From contig NZ_SMSJ01000041.1 of the NCBI RefSeq assembly GCF_004355005.1, positions 1-50,291 of the forward strand: a stretch of DNA of 50,291 nucleotides, written 5' to 3'. Each line of letters begins with the position of its first letter. The first letter of the stretch is position 1. Positions 43,692 to 50,291 of the stretch are shown here, in pieces. Position numbers and translations under genes: made by a program. Source of the stretch: Dankookia rubra (GTDB lineage Bacteria; Pseudomonadota; Alphaproteobacteria; Acetobacterales; Acetobacteraceae). The notes below the pieces were generated by a model. It was given only the letters and a program-made list of their open reading frames with translations. It was not told where the DNA came from and did not search any database.

Positions 43692-45665
43692 TTAGAAGCG
43701 CCAACGTCGAGGATCGAATACCTGACCTGGGTCTTTAAAAACCGAGCCATCGCCGCCCAGAATCTGGCCAGGATTATTAAAGACCGAGTTCGGTCCGCCC
43801 CAAATCTGTGAGGGATTTCGCACGAAGGAGTTTGGTCCTCCACCCGTAGCGTCTACAATAGCCTGAACTGCACGCACAACCTCGTTGTTGCGGCCCGGGC
43901 CCTGCGTAATATCGCGGAACGCGTTGTTCAGACCGACCACTATCGTGTTGTTGGGGCCAAAGCAATCCTTGCCGATTTCGCCTCCAAGGCATTTTGTGAA
44001 CTCGCGGATGGTCAAACGACCCGCGGTGCAACCCGCGAAGGACAGCGGCTCTCCACCCGATTGCACCGCGCACTCCGCCGCGATACGCCACTCTTCGTTC
44101 ATGGATGGTGCGGCAGCGCAGAGTGCGAAATCGGTCGGTCCCTGGCTGCTCGTTGCACAGCCAACGATGCGCGCAGCTTCCGGGGGTAAAACGGCACCAG
44201 CAGCACATCCCGCGATTTCGGCACGATTTCCGCGGGCTTCAGCGACACAGGAAGCAGTCTGGCGGGTTCGAGGATCGAGCAAACCATCAGTGCAACTCGC
44301 TATCACTGACGACACGTCCCGGCCAGCAGAAGCGCATTGCCTGACGCGGTTGATGGCCCGAGTGGTCGAGTTGTCGCCAGCGGCACACAAGATCGCCGCT
44401 GCTTTATCCGGATTACTGACGCAAGCCATCACGTTCTGGACCGGTCCACCGGTCTGCGTTGCCACACATTGGGCGATCACAGCGTTCGCCGCGTCCATGC
44501 TAAAGCAGTCGGCCACGAGTCTCGCGCGGCGAACGTCGGGCGAGATGGAGTCGAAACACCGGAGTGTGTCACTGCTTCCGGCCGAACTGGCGAGGCACTC
44601 CGCAGCTTGCCGCTGTTGCTGCGGAATTCGGTCTGATAGACACCCGAGTGCGGAACGCGCGCTAGGTGAGCCGCCGACGCAGTTACGGACCTGATTAACC
44701 TGTGTTTGCACATCGGATCGGGTGACGCAGGCAGCGACTTTGTCCGGCGTAGGACGACCACCAGCCAAGCAGCCAATCAACGCCGTAAACTCCTGATTAT
44801 TGGCGTTCTGAGCAAAGCAGGAGAGTCGCTCTCCGCTGGTCAGCCGGCTGAAGCACGCGATCTGCGTCTGGTGTTGATCTAAAAAAGCTTTGGAGATACA
44901 CTGACCGAAGTCGTTTTCATTACTTGTTGTGTTTTTGCAGCGGTTGATTGCCTCTGCTCCAGGCATACGCGGCAGGTAGCGCGGCTGGAGTTCTAGTTTG
45001 CTGTCCAGGTTGAGGTCAAGTTCTCGGAGAGCGGCGTCCCGGATGGCCCGGTCCTCAAAGGTGTCATGAAGGATAGGACAGGTCGCGCCCATTGCACACG
45101 AAGTCAAGGTGCGCGGAGTAACCCAAACCCCTGAGCATTCGAAGATCTCTCGGATACTCGCAGTTCGCGAACCAGTAGAAAGACGGTTATAACAAGCAAG
45201 CACTCGGGTTGCCTCTTGACGGCTCGCTGTCGTATTTCCGCCGCGGCTAGCCGGTTCGTTACTGACTGTCGCGCTGAAACCCGGCGGCCGGATTGCAACC
45301 GGATTTACACGGATCCTGAGCCATAGCTGGGTCCGGTCGCTCGTAGAGCCGGTTTGCGCAACATCCTCAACAACGACGTGAGTGCCATTTGGAAGCAGTC
45401 CGAGATTCGCTGAGAAGTCCCCCGGCCCACGACGAATGTTAATGTTAGTGTTTGAGACAAGACGGTCGCCAACAATGATATCCGATGTATCTCGAGCCGG
45501 CAGAACTTTAGACAAAAAAGAAAGAGGAACTCCCACGTCCTGGGCGGCGATCCATATCTCGTCGCACTCCGTTGCCGTAGCACATGCGGCGTTCGCGGTC
45601 CAAGAAGAGCCTACTAGAAGGGACGAGAGTAGACCGAGGCGGGTCAGTAGGGCCCAAATACGCAT
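43692..45665 (-). CDS. Secreted cysteine-rich repeat protein with SH3b domain and C-terminal GG-P-S-V-F-N-P-G-Q repeats
   Basis: The 657-residue product starts with a signal peptide (LLTRLGLLSSLLVGSSWTANA, mature part from about residue 27). Residues ~68-120 look like a bacterial SH3 domain (NTNINIRRGPGDFSANLGLL). Residues ~240-600 hold 24 Cys spaced mostly 11-15 residues apart in helical-looking segments such as RIVGCATSSQGPTDFALC and EWRIAAECAVQSGGEPLSFA. There are 30 Cys in the mature protein, an even number, suggesting disulfides in the periplasm or outside. The last ~50 residues hold three tandem copies of a 14-15-residue unit (GGPNSFVRNPSQIW, GGPNSVFNNPGQIL, GGDGSVFKDPGQVF). Codon use is less GC-biased than in neighbours, which suggests acquired DNA. 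Function unknown. Confidence 0.8.
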   Translation of the reverse strand: MRIWALLTRLGLLSSLLVGSSWTANAACATATECDEIWIAAQDVGVPLSFLSKVLPARDTSDIIVGDRLVSNTNINIRRGPGDFSANLGLLPNGTHVVVEDVAQTGSTSDRTQLWLRIRVNPVAIRPPGFSATVSNEPASRGGNTTASRQEATRVLACYNRLSTGSRTASIREIFECSGVWVTPRTLTSCAMGATCPILHDTFEDRAIRDAALRELDLNLDSKLELQPRYLPRMPGAEAINRCKNTTSNENDFGQCISKAFLDQHQTQIACFSRLTSGERLSCFAQNANNQEFTALIGCLAGGRPTPDKVAACVTRSDVQTQVNQVRNCVGGSPSARSALGCLSDRIPQQQRQAAECLASSAGSSDTLRCFDSISPDVRRARLVADCFSMDAANAVIAQCVATQTGGPVQNVMACVSNPDKAAAILCAAGDNSTTRAINRVRQCASAGRDVSSVIASCTDGLLDPRTRQTASCVAEARGNRAEIAGCAAGAVLPPEAARIVGCATSSQGPTDFALCAAAPSMNEEWRIAAECAVQSGGEPLSFAGCTAGRLTIREFTKCLGGEIGKDCFGPNNTIVVGLNNAFRDITQGPGRNNEVVRAVQAIVDATGGGPNSFVRNPSQIWGGPNSVFNNPGQILGGDGSVFKDPGQVFDPRRWRF

Positions 45666-46249
45666 TCGGTACCTCCCCTGGCTTTAAACTAGCATAATAG
45701 GACAACAGACGGCTTCGATTGCTGGGCCGCTATAACGGTTACCTGCGGAGTATGTCCGCTTGCTAAATGAACGCCATTTTGCGTGGCAACACTAACAAGT
45801 TTTCATCCGTCTGAAGGCTAAACACGAATTTTTGAGATATCACCACGAAGAGCAATGGCCAGTCTGGCTGCACATGTCAGCTTGTCACAATATGTCGGCT
45901 GTCAGCCTCGCAATCTGCCGCAAGGATCAACCACAAACGATCCCAGCCATCAGGCTCGACCGGCCGCCTACTGCGCTCGCAGGCGAGGCGGTCCGCGCGC
46001 GTCTGCAGCAGTTTATAGGATGAGCCCGCGTCGAGCTCGGTCTGTACGAGTTCGACAATAAGGTCGTTCTCTTCAGTGTTTAGCAGGAACTGATCAACCG
46101 TTAGGTTTTTTCAACGATCGATCGAAACGGCGGGGCCGCGGCGCAGGTTGGGTAGGTCAGAAACGCCAACACGCCGGTCCATAAACCTTATGATGCAATG
46201 AGTTTTGACATGATTCAATCTGCATATTAGAAGCACCACCGGGGGAGTT
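45666..46249. other. AT-richer intergenic region
   Basis: This region divides the divergent cysteine-rich gene and restriction gene and should hold both promoters. The base composition is clearly lower in GC than the rest. It also contains the coding-like remnant at 45877-46110. Confidence 0.5.
45877..46110 (-). other. Coding-like remnant
   Basis: A minus-strand frame open between two TGA codons reads DQFLLNTEENDLIVELVQTE and AGSSYKLLQTRADRLACERS, then a Trp-rich end. No ATG or GTG starts it. It looks like the tail of a lost gene and was not identified. Confidence 0.35.
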
Positions 46250-48061
46250 ATGAGCGACACACCGGGACAGTCGGGCGCGTTCCTGTACTTCTGGGCCCGT
46301 TACCTCGCCGACACCCGCGACGGCCCGGCTTTCCGGCTAAACCAGAATAGTCCTGCAATGGCGGGGCTTCGGCCTGGGGACACGATCTGGGCCTTCGCGC
46401 CGGTTTCGAAAGGCAGGTACGTGATCGTTGCGCGGCTCGCAGCGTCAGCTACGGGTGAGAACCCCCCCGGGTCGACAGAACGCGAAGCTGATGGCCGCTG
46501 GTTCGCCGAAGCCGCCCCGGCCCAGGCACTCTACTTCAGGCTTGAGGGTCAGCCCGACCTTCCCGATCTCATCCGTGGGCTCGGGATCCGCGCTGAAGCG
46601 CAGGTGCTGGGCCAGGCCTTTCAGGGCGGGGCCGCAGTTCGCCGCCTCACCTCGGAGGCATCAGCGGCACTCGATGAAGCCTCTCGGAGCTTCATCTTGG
46701 ACCGTCGCCTGACTCCGGTAGAGGCGGTCCCCAAAGTGAGGATCTCCCGCCTCGAGAGCCGCGAGGCGGTCCTTCGGGCGATAGAGGAACACGACCGTCT
46801 TGGTCAGGCTGAGTTTCTGGCCCGCTACGGATACGGGGAGCCGGACAGGTACTGGATCGAGCACGGCGGCACGCTTTATCCCTCGAAGGCGCTACTCGGT
46901 GTTGCCTGGCGGTATGATGGGCCTGGCAGGCGGCCTCTCCTCCCGATCCAATTCAGCGGCGGCAAGGACACCGTCCAACCCAAGGCGGAGCAGCTCGGCT
47001 TTAGAGTGGTGGTCCGGGAAATCGGCGACCAGCCATTAGCGAACGCGCCGACGGGGCGTGATGGGCACCAAGCTGAGCAGCAGTCGAACCGGCCGAGCTT
47101 CTGGTGGGTGAACAATAAGCAGACTCATCGGCATGAGATCCGGGGGGGCTATCTTTGGTTACCGAAGGCGAACAAGAATGGCGCGCGGAACCAGACTTAC
47201 GACAACATGCGTCGCGTGCGCGCGGGCGACGTGGTGTTCGCCTACTCGGACCAGCGGATCAGCCACGTAGGGGTCGTGACTCGCCCAGCGGCACCGGCAG
47301 TAAAGCCCCCGGAGTTCGGCGGTACGGGGGAGCACTGGAGCCGGGAGGGCTGGCTCGTCCCGGTTTCCTGGCGTGCCGCGCCGTCCCCGATCCACCCGCG
47401 GGACCTCATCGAGGATCTAAGACCGCATCTTCCTGACCGGCATTCGCCTCTGCGCCCGGAGACCGGAGGGGGTAACCAGAACGTCTATCTGGCTGCGATC
47501 TCACCGGCGCTTGCCGGCGTACTCCTGCCGCAGCTCGGACTTTCCAGGGAAGAACTCCGAGCGTCGACCTCCGAGAGCAATGGCGACAGCCGCGCGCTGG
47601 ATCGTGGGGACGACGCCCTCGAAGCATTGGTGAAGGTGGACCCCGGCCTCTCCGCGACCGAGCGTGAGGCAGTGGTCGCAGCCCGCCGCGGGCAAGGGCG
47701 GTTCCGCGCCGCTGTGCTGGTCGTCGAGCCGTGCTGTCGTCTCACCGGAGTCGCCGACCAACGTTTACTGCGTGCGAGCCACATCCGGCCGTGGCGAGCG
47801 TGCGAAACGCATGCGCAGCGCCTCGACGGCGAAAACGGCCTGATGTTGACGCCCACCGCCGACCACCTTTTCGATCAGGGCTACATCTCGTTCGCCGACG
47901 ACGGCACGCTGCTTGTCTCACCGCAAATAGACCCGGCCGACCTGGAGCGCCTCGGCATACCAGCCAAGGTGCCGCGCAACGTCGGCACGTTCATTGAAGG
48001 CCAGCAGGCATACCTAGCCTATCACCGTTCCAACATCTTCCTCAGCGAGGGACAGAGATGA
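46250..48061 (+). CDS. Modification-dependent HNH restriction endonuclease (McrA-like, with EVE-type domains)
   Basis: The 603-residue product appears to have four parts. Residues 1-130 resemble a PUA/EVE-like modified-base reader (FLYFWARYLADTRDGPAFRL, RPGDTIWAFAPVSKGRYVIV). Residues ~165-258 resemble the ScoMcrA-like N-terminal head (REAVLRAIEEHDRLGQAEFL, YPSKALLGVAWRY, FSGGKDTVQPKAEQLGF). Residues ~283-425 form a second EVE-like domain (FWWVNNKQTHRHEIRGGYLW, VRAGDVVFAYSDQRISHVGV). Residues ~480-565 form an HNH nuclease (GQGRFRAAVLVVEPCCRLTG, LRASHIRPWR, NGLMLTPTADHLFDQGYISF), with His, Asn and His all present. Such proteins cut DNA carrying modified cytosine or phosphorothioate. The ATG has GGGGGAG in front. 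This is a type IV restriction system by architecture, and the target modification is unknown. Confidence 0.8.
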   Translation: MSDTPGQSGAFLYFWARYLADTRDGPAFRLNQNSPAMAGLRPGDTIWAFAPVSKGRYVIVARLAASATGENPPGSTEREADGRWFAEAAPAQALYFRLEGQPDLPDLIRGLGIRAEAQVLGQAFQGGAAVRRLTSEASAALDEASRSFILDRRLTPVEAVPKVRISRLESREAVLRAIEEHDRLGQAEFLARYGYGEPDRYWIEHGGTLYPSKALLGVAWRYDGPGRRPLLPIQFSGGKDTVQPKAEQLGFRVVVREIGDQPLANAPTGRDGHQAEQQSNRPSFWWVNNKQTHRHEIRGGYLWLPKANKNGARNQTYDNMRRVRAGDVVFAYSDQRISHVGVVTRPAAPAVKPPEFGGTGEHWSREGWLVPVSWRAAPSPIHPRDLIEDLRPHLPDRHSPLRPETGGGNQNVYLAAISPALAGVLLPQLGLSREELRASTSESNGDSRALDRGDDALEALVKVDPGLSATEREAVVAARRGQGRFRAAVLVVEPCCRLTGVADQRLLRASHIRPWRACETHAQRLDGENGLMLTPTADHLFDQGYISFADDGTLLVSPQIDPADLERLGIPAKVPRNVGTFIEGQQAYLAYHRSNIFLSEGQR

Positions 48062-48119
48062 TCGGCCGAGCTACTCCGTCCATCACCGCACGAAATAAGT
48101 CCAGGAGTACCGATGGAAA

Positions 48120-49357
48120 GTGACCGTGCTACAGTCATCTCGCTTCCGTGAAGCATTCGCGCATTTTCAGCGCCTGATCGCAGCAAACGACAAGGGCCAT
48201 CCCTTCACGAACTTCCACGAGGGTGTGGCAGCCACGTGGGAGGACTATAAGCCGCGCCTTCGCAAATACGCACTCGGAATGCTGAATCCCGGCACGTGGA
48301 CGGAAGCGCAAGTCGGCTCCGGGGCCATTCTGCAGCACACGATCTCGGCGATAGAGATTCAAGACAGTCGCGCGAACTTATAGAGCCGGCTTGGGCCATC
48401 TTGAGGCCGGCGCCGGGTCGCACGGGGATAATACCTGTAAAACCGGCAAACTCATCCAAGTGCACCCAAGCCGGCTCTATAACAAACAACCTCGTTTTCT
48501 GGCAGAATCGCTACGGCCACGCGAACCGAGACCACCGTGTGCTGCTGGAGGCCGTCTCGAGCACGGCTCTGCTCCGCGAGCTCGAACGGCTCCTGTTCGA
48601 GTTGTACCGCGGCGGCGGCGACGCAGGAGGCATCTTCGACCGGCTCAGCCACCTGACAGGCGCCAAGTACCCGCTCCTCGCCTATCTCTACTTTCTGATG
48701 GATGCCGATCGGTTCATGCCGATTCAGCCGACGACGTTCGATCGCGCGTTCCGCACCCTTGGCATCGAGCTCAGGACGCTGCGCAGTTGCTCTTGGGACA
48801 ACTACGTCAGCTTCAACGCCGCGCTCGGCGAGGTGCGACGAGCCCTCGCGGGCTTGCCGGGCTTATCGGGCGTTCAACTGATCGACGCCCATTCCTTCTG
48901 CTGGATGCTGGAGAAACTTGAGGACCACGGCGAGGGCGACGGCAGCGCAGCACGAAAAGACGCAGGCCGGGTGTTAGGTGGTCGCGACCGATCCATTATC
49001 GAGATGCGGCTTTCCATCGAGAATACAACGCGAAACTCAAATGGGCAGATTGTTGAGCGCACGCTGAAGAACAAAGATTTGAGGATGTCCGCGGATGAGC
49101 TCGACAGGCTCCTCAGATCCCTCATGACGGTTCAGCAGGACCGCTGCGCCCTGACCGGCATACCCTTCCATTTTCATGGGCCGGACGCGGACAAAAACCT
49201 GTTGCCATCGCCCGACCGCATCGACAGCGATGGCCACTACGAAGCCGGTAACGTCCAGATTGTCTGCCGCTTCATCAACCAATGGAAGGGACCGAGCGAC
49301 AATGAGGAGTTCCGGCGACTGCTGACGCTGGTGCGCGGCGTCGAGTTGGACGCTTGA
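48120..49357 (+). pseudogene. HNH-type nuclease gene split by a 99-bp MITE
   Basis: The N-terminal part (GTG 48120) reads FREAFAHFQRLIAANDKGHP, FHEGVAATWEDYKPRLRKYA and GAILQHTISAIEIQDSRANL and stops at the TAG inside the inserted element. The continuation (TNNLVFWQNRYGHANRDHRV, LLEAVSSTALLRELERLLFE) is in another frame, because 101 extra bases (99-bp element plus duplicated TA) separate them. Taking these out joins NL to TNNLVFWQ in one frame and gives 378 residues. The C-terminus has CALTGIPFHFHGPDADKN, SPDRIDSDGHYEAGNVQIVC and RFINQWK, an HNH-like fold (Cys plus DRID/GNVQ). The downstream part alone (~290 residues) may still be translated from an internal start. It follows the restriction gene by 58 bases, so the two are probably one defence operon. 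Confidence 0.8.
48381..48479. mobile_element. MITE-like element, 99 bp, TA target duplication
   Basis: The ends TAGAGCCGGCTTGGG and CCCAAGCCGGCTCTA are perfect inverted repeats, extending to 17 bp with the flanking TA (48379-48395, 48465-48481). The element is flanked by TA at 48379-48380 and 48480-48481, as for IS630/Tc1-type transposition. It has no coding capacity of its own but stays open in the downstream gene's frame. No second copy was seen in this window. Confidence 0.85.
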
Positions 49358-49674
49358 GCCACATCACCGCTGTGATTTTGATGTTCTCCGGCCTCGAGGA
49401 GGACAGCTTCGGCGTCCCACCCCCACCCCTTGCCGAGCTTCAGGCATGGCTCAGGCGGGCGGACGTCGGGCAGCTGGTAGCAGTCGACGGGCTCTTCGGC
49501 GGTTGGAAGCATCCCGGCATCGCCTGCCTCGGGGGCGGCTTCAACCATCTCGACGTGGCGGGCTTCGTCGCGATCTTCCGCGAGCAGGAATGGAGACACC
49601 CGGAGCAGGCTATCCTCGTCCTAACGACCGAGGACGAGCCGGCCATCGTCGTACGGCCTATGAGTGCGGAGTGA
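49354..49674 (+). CDS. Small protein of unknown function, overlapping the HNH gene
   Basis: A TTG at 49354 overlaps the HNH stop (TTGA), giving 106 residues. HITAVILMFSGLEEDSFG at the start and WKHPGIACLGGGFNHLDVAG followed by FVAIFREQEWRHPEQAILVL look like a compact alpha/beta protein. No catalytic motif is visible. Coupled translation with the HNH protein suggests a partner or regulator. This is inference only. Confidence 0.6.
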   Translation: MSHITAVILMFSGLEEDSFGVPPPPLAELQAWLRRADVGQLVAVDGLFGGWKHPGIACLGGGFNHLDVAGFVAIFREQEWRHPEQAILVLTTEDEPAIVVRPMSAE

Positions 49675-49911
49675 CCCAGTGCACGATCGCCGCATTCTGG
49701 CGCCCACTCGCCGGCGAAGCCGTGATGAGAAGCTCGGTCGATTCGCATCGCCCGGGACCGCCGCCGCTTGACTGACTTCCTCGCCAAAGCCCCCACTGAG
49801 AGCGTCGGAGAGAAAATCCCTCAGGGAGCGGCTGGGTAATCTGGCCGCGGCGGCGTGAAATAGGAGCGCTGCCGAGCCTTTCGTCACGACGGCTGACGGA
49901 AGGCCTTGGGG
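49675..49911. other. Left flank of the IS21 element
   Basis: This stretch contains the likely left end of the IS21 element. TCGGAGAGAAAATCCC lies at 49805-49820, about 90 bases before the istA ATG. The exact IS boundary was not determined. Minus-strand frames here are shadows. Confidence 0.4.
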
Positions 49912-50291
49912 ATGAAAGTCGTGGATCTCTATGCGCGGGTTCGACGTGCCTGCCATGCGGAGGGGATGAGCCAACGGGAGGCGGCTCGGATCTTCGGCAT
50001 CGACCCCAAGACGGTGGCCAAGATGCTGCGGTTTTCCGTGCCGCCTGGATACCGGCGCAGCAAGCCGCCGGTGCGGCCCAAGCTCGACCCATTGCTGCCG
50101 GTGATTGACCGCATCCTGGAGGAGGATCAGGGGCGGCCGCGCAAGCAGCGGCATACGGCGCGGCGGATCTTCGAGCGGCTTAAGACGGAGCATGGCTTCG
50201 CGGGTGGCGAGACGATCGTGAAGGACTACGTCCGGGAGCGGCGACTGCGTGGGCAGGAGATGTTCGTTCCCCTGGTCCACCCGCCCGGGCA
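49912..50291 (+). CDS. istA: IS21-family transposase IstA, N-terminal part (runs off the window)
   Basis: The ATG at 49912 (GGGG 3 bases upstream, weak) gives MKVVDLYARVRRACHAEGMS, then the helix-turn-helix QREAARIFGIDPKTVAKML and the RPRKQRHTARRIFERLKTEH and RERRLRGQEMFVPLVHPPG stretches typical of IstA before the DDE domain. The frame is open to the last base, so the rest and the IstB helper ATPase lie outside. No lesion is visible in this portion. Confidence 0.85.
   Translation, partial: MKVVDLYARVRRACHAEGMSQREAARIFGIDPKTVAKMLRFSVPPGYRRSKPPVRPKLDPLLPVIDRILEEDQGRPRKQRHTARRIFERLKTEHGFAGGETIVKDYVRERRLRGQEMFVPLVHPPG

Noticed and set aside
1-50291. CRISPR arrays, tRNA or rRNA genes
   Set aside because: No regular short repeats with spacers and no cloverleaf or rRNA core sequences were recognised by eye.

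Overview
The window is high-GC DNA from an alphaproteobacterium. Codon use and gene families (aryl-polyene genes, MipA/OmpV porin, ISL3/IS66/IS1182/IS21 elements, spore-photoproduct-lyase-like radical SAM proteins) fit Acetobacteraceae, a Roseomonas-like genus. No rRNA, tRNA or housekeeping gene fixes the taxon, so this is inference.

Layout. 1-3.5 kb: the tail of an IS5-type transposase, an endonuclease/exonuclease/phosphatase-fold protein, a two-HKD phospholipase-D/cardiolipin-synthase-like protein and a small unknown ORF. 3.8-7.8 kb: a mosaic of dead insertion sequences (an ISL3 element with both inverted repeats, IS66 tnpC, and IS1182, IS3 and IS630 scraps). 7.97-24.6 kb: an intact aryl-polyene-type pigment cluster. 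It holds a flavin halogenase-like enzyme, polysaccharide deacetylase, glycosyltransferase, acyltransferases, two methyltransferases, outer-membrane protein, ACPs, acyl-ACP/CoA ligase, hotdog dehydratases, LolA-like carrier, MMPL exporter, ketosynthase plus chain-length factor, and ketoreductase. Most genes overlap by 4 bases. A 948-bp near-perfect tandem duplication copies the ACP gene and the 3' part of the outer-membrane gene. 24.6-26.7 kb: three lipoproteins and an IS5 scrap.

26.9-33.4 kb is a graveyard. Every recognisable gene (AraC regulator, TPR protein, MFS/amine-oxidase chimera, alcohol dehydrogenase, glycine/proline-reductase-like protein, aminotransferase) carries stops, frameshifts or deletions. 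33.4-38 kb is an intact UV-damage repair set on the minus strand: UvsE endonuclease, DHH nuclease and two SPL-family radical SAM proteins. 38.5-43 kb carries a PurD-like ATP-grasp protein, an aminotransferase and a DMT exporter.

43.2-50.3 kb looks like an accessory island of visibly lower GC in part. It has a secreted cysteine-rich repeat protein, a modification-dependent (McrA/EVE-type) HNH restriction enzyme, a second HNH protein split by a 99-bp MITE whose removal restores the frame exactly, a small overlapping ORF, and the start of an IS21 element at the edge.

The pigment cluster and the UV-repair set suggest an organism exposed to light and oxidative stress. The most notable items are the duplicated ACP module, the MITE-split nuclease, the cysteine-rich solenoid-like secreted protein, and the multi-domain type IV restriction protein.
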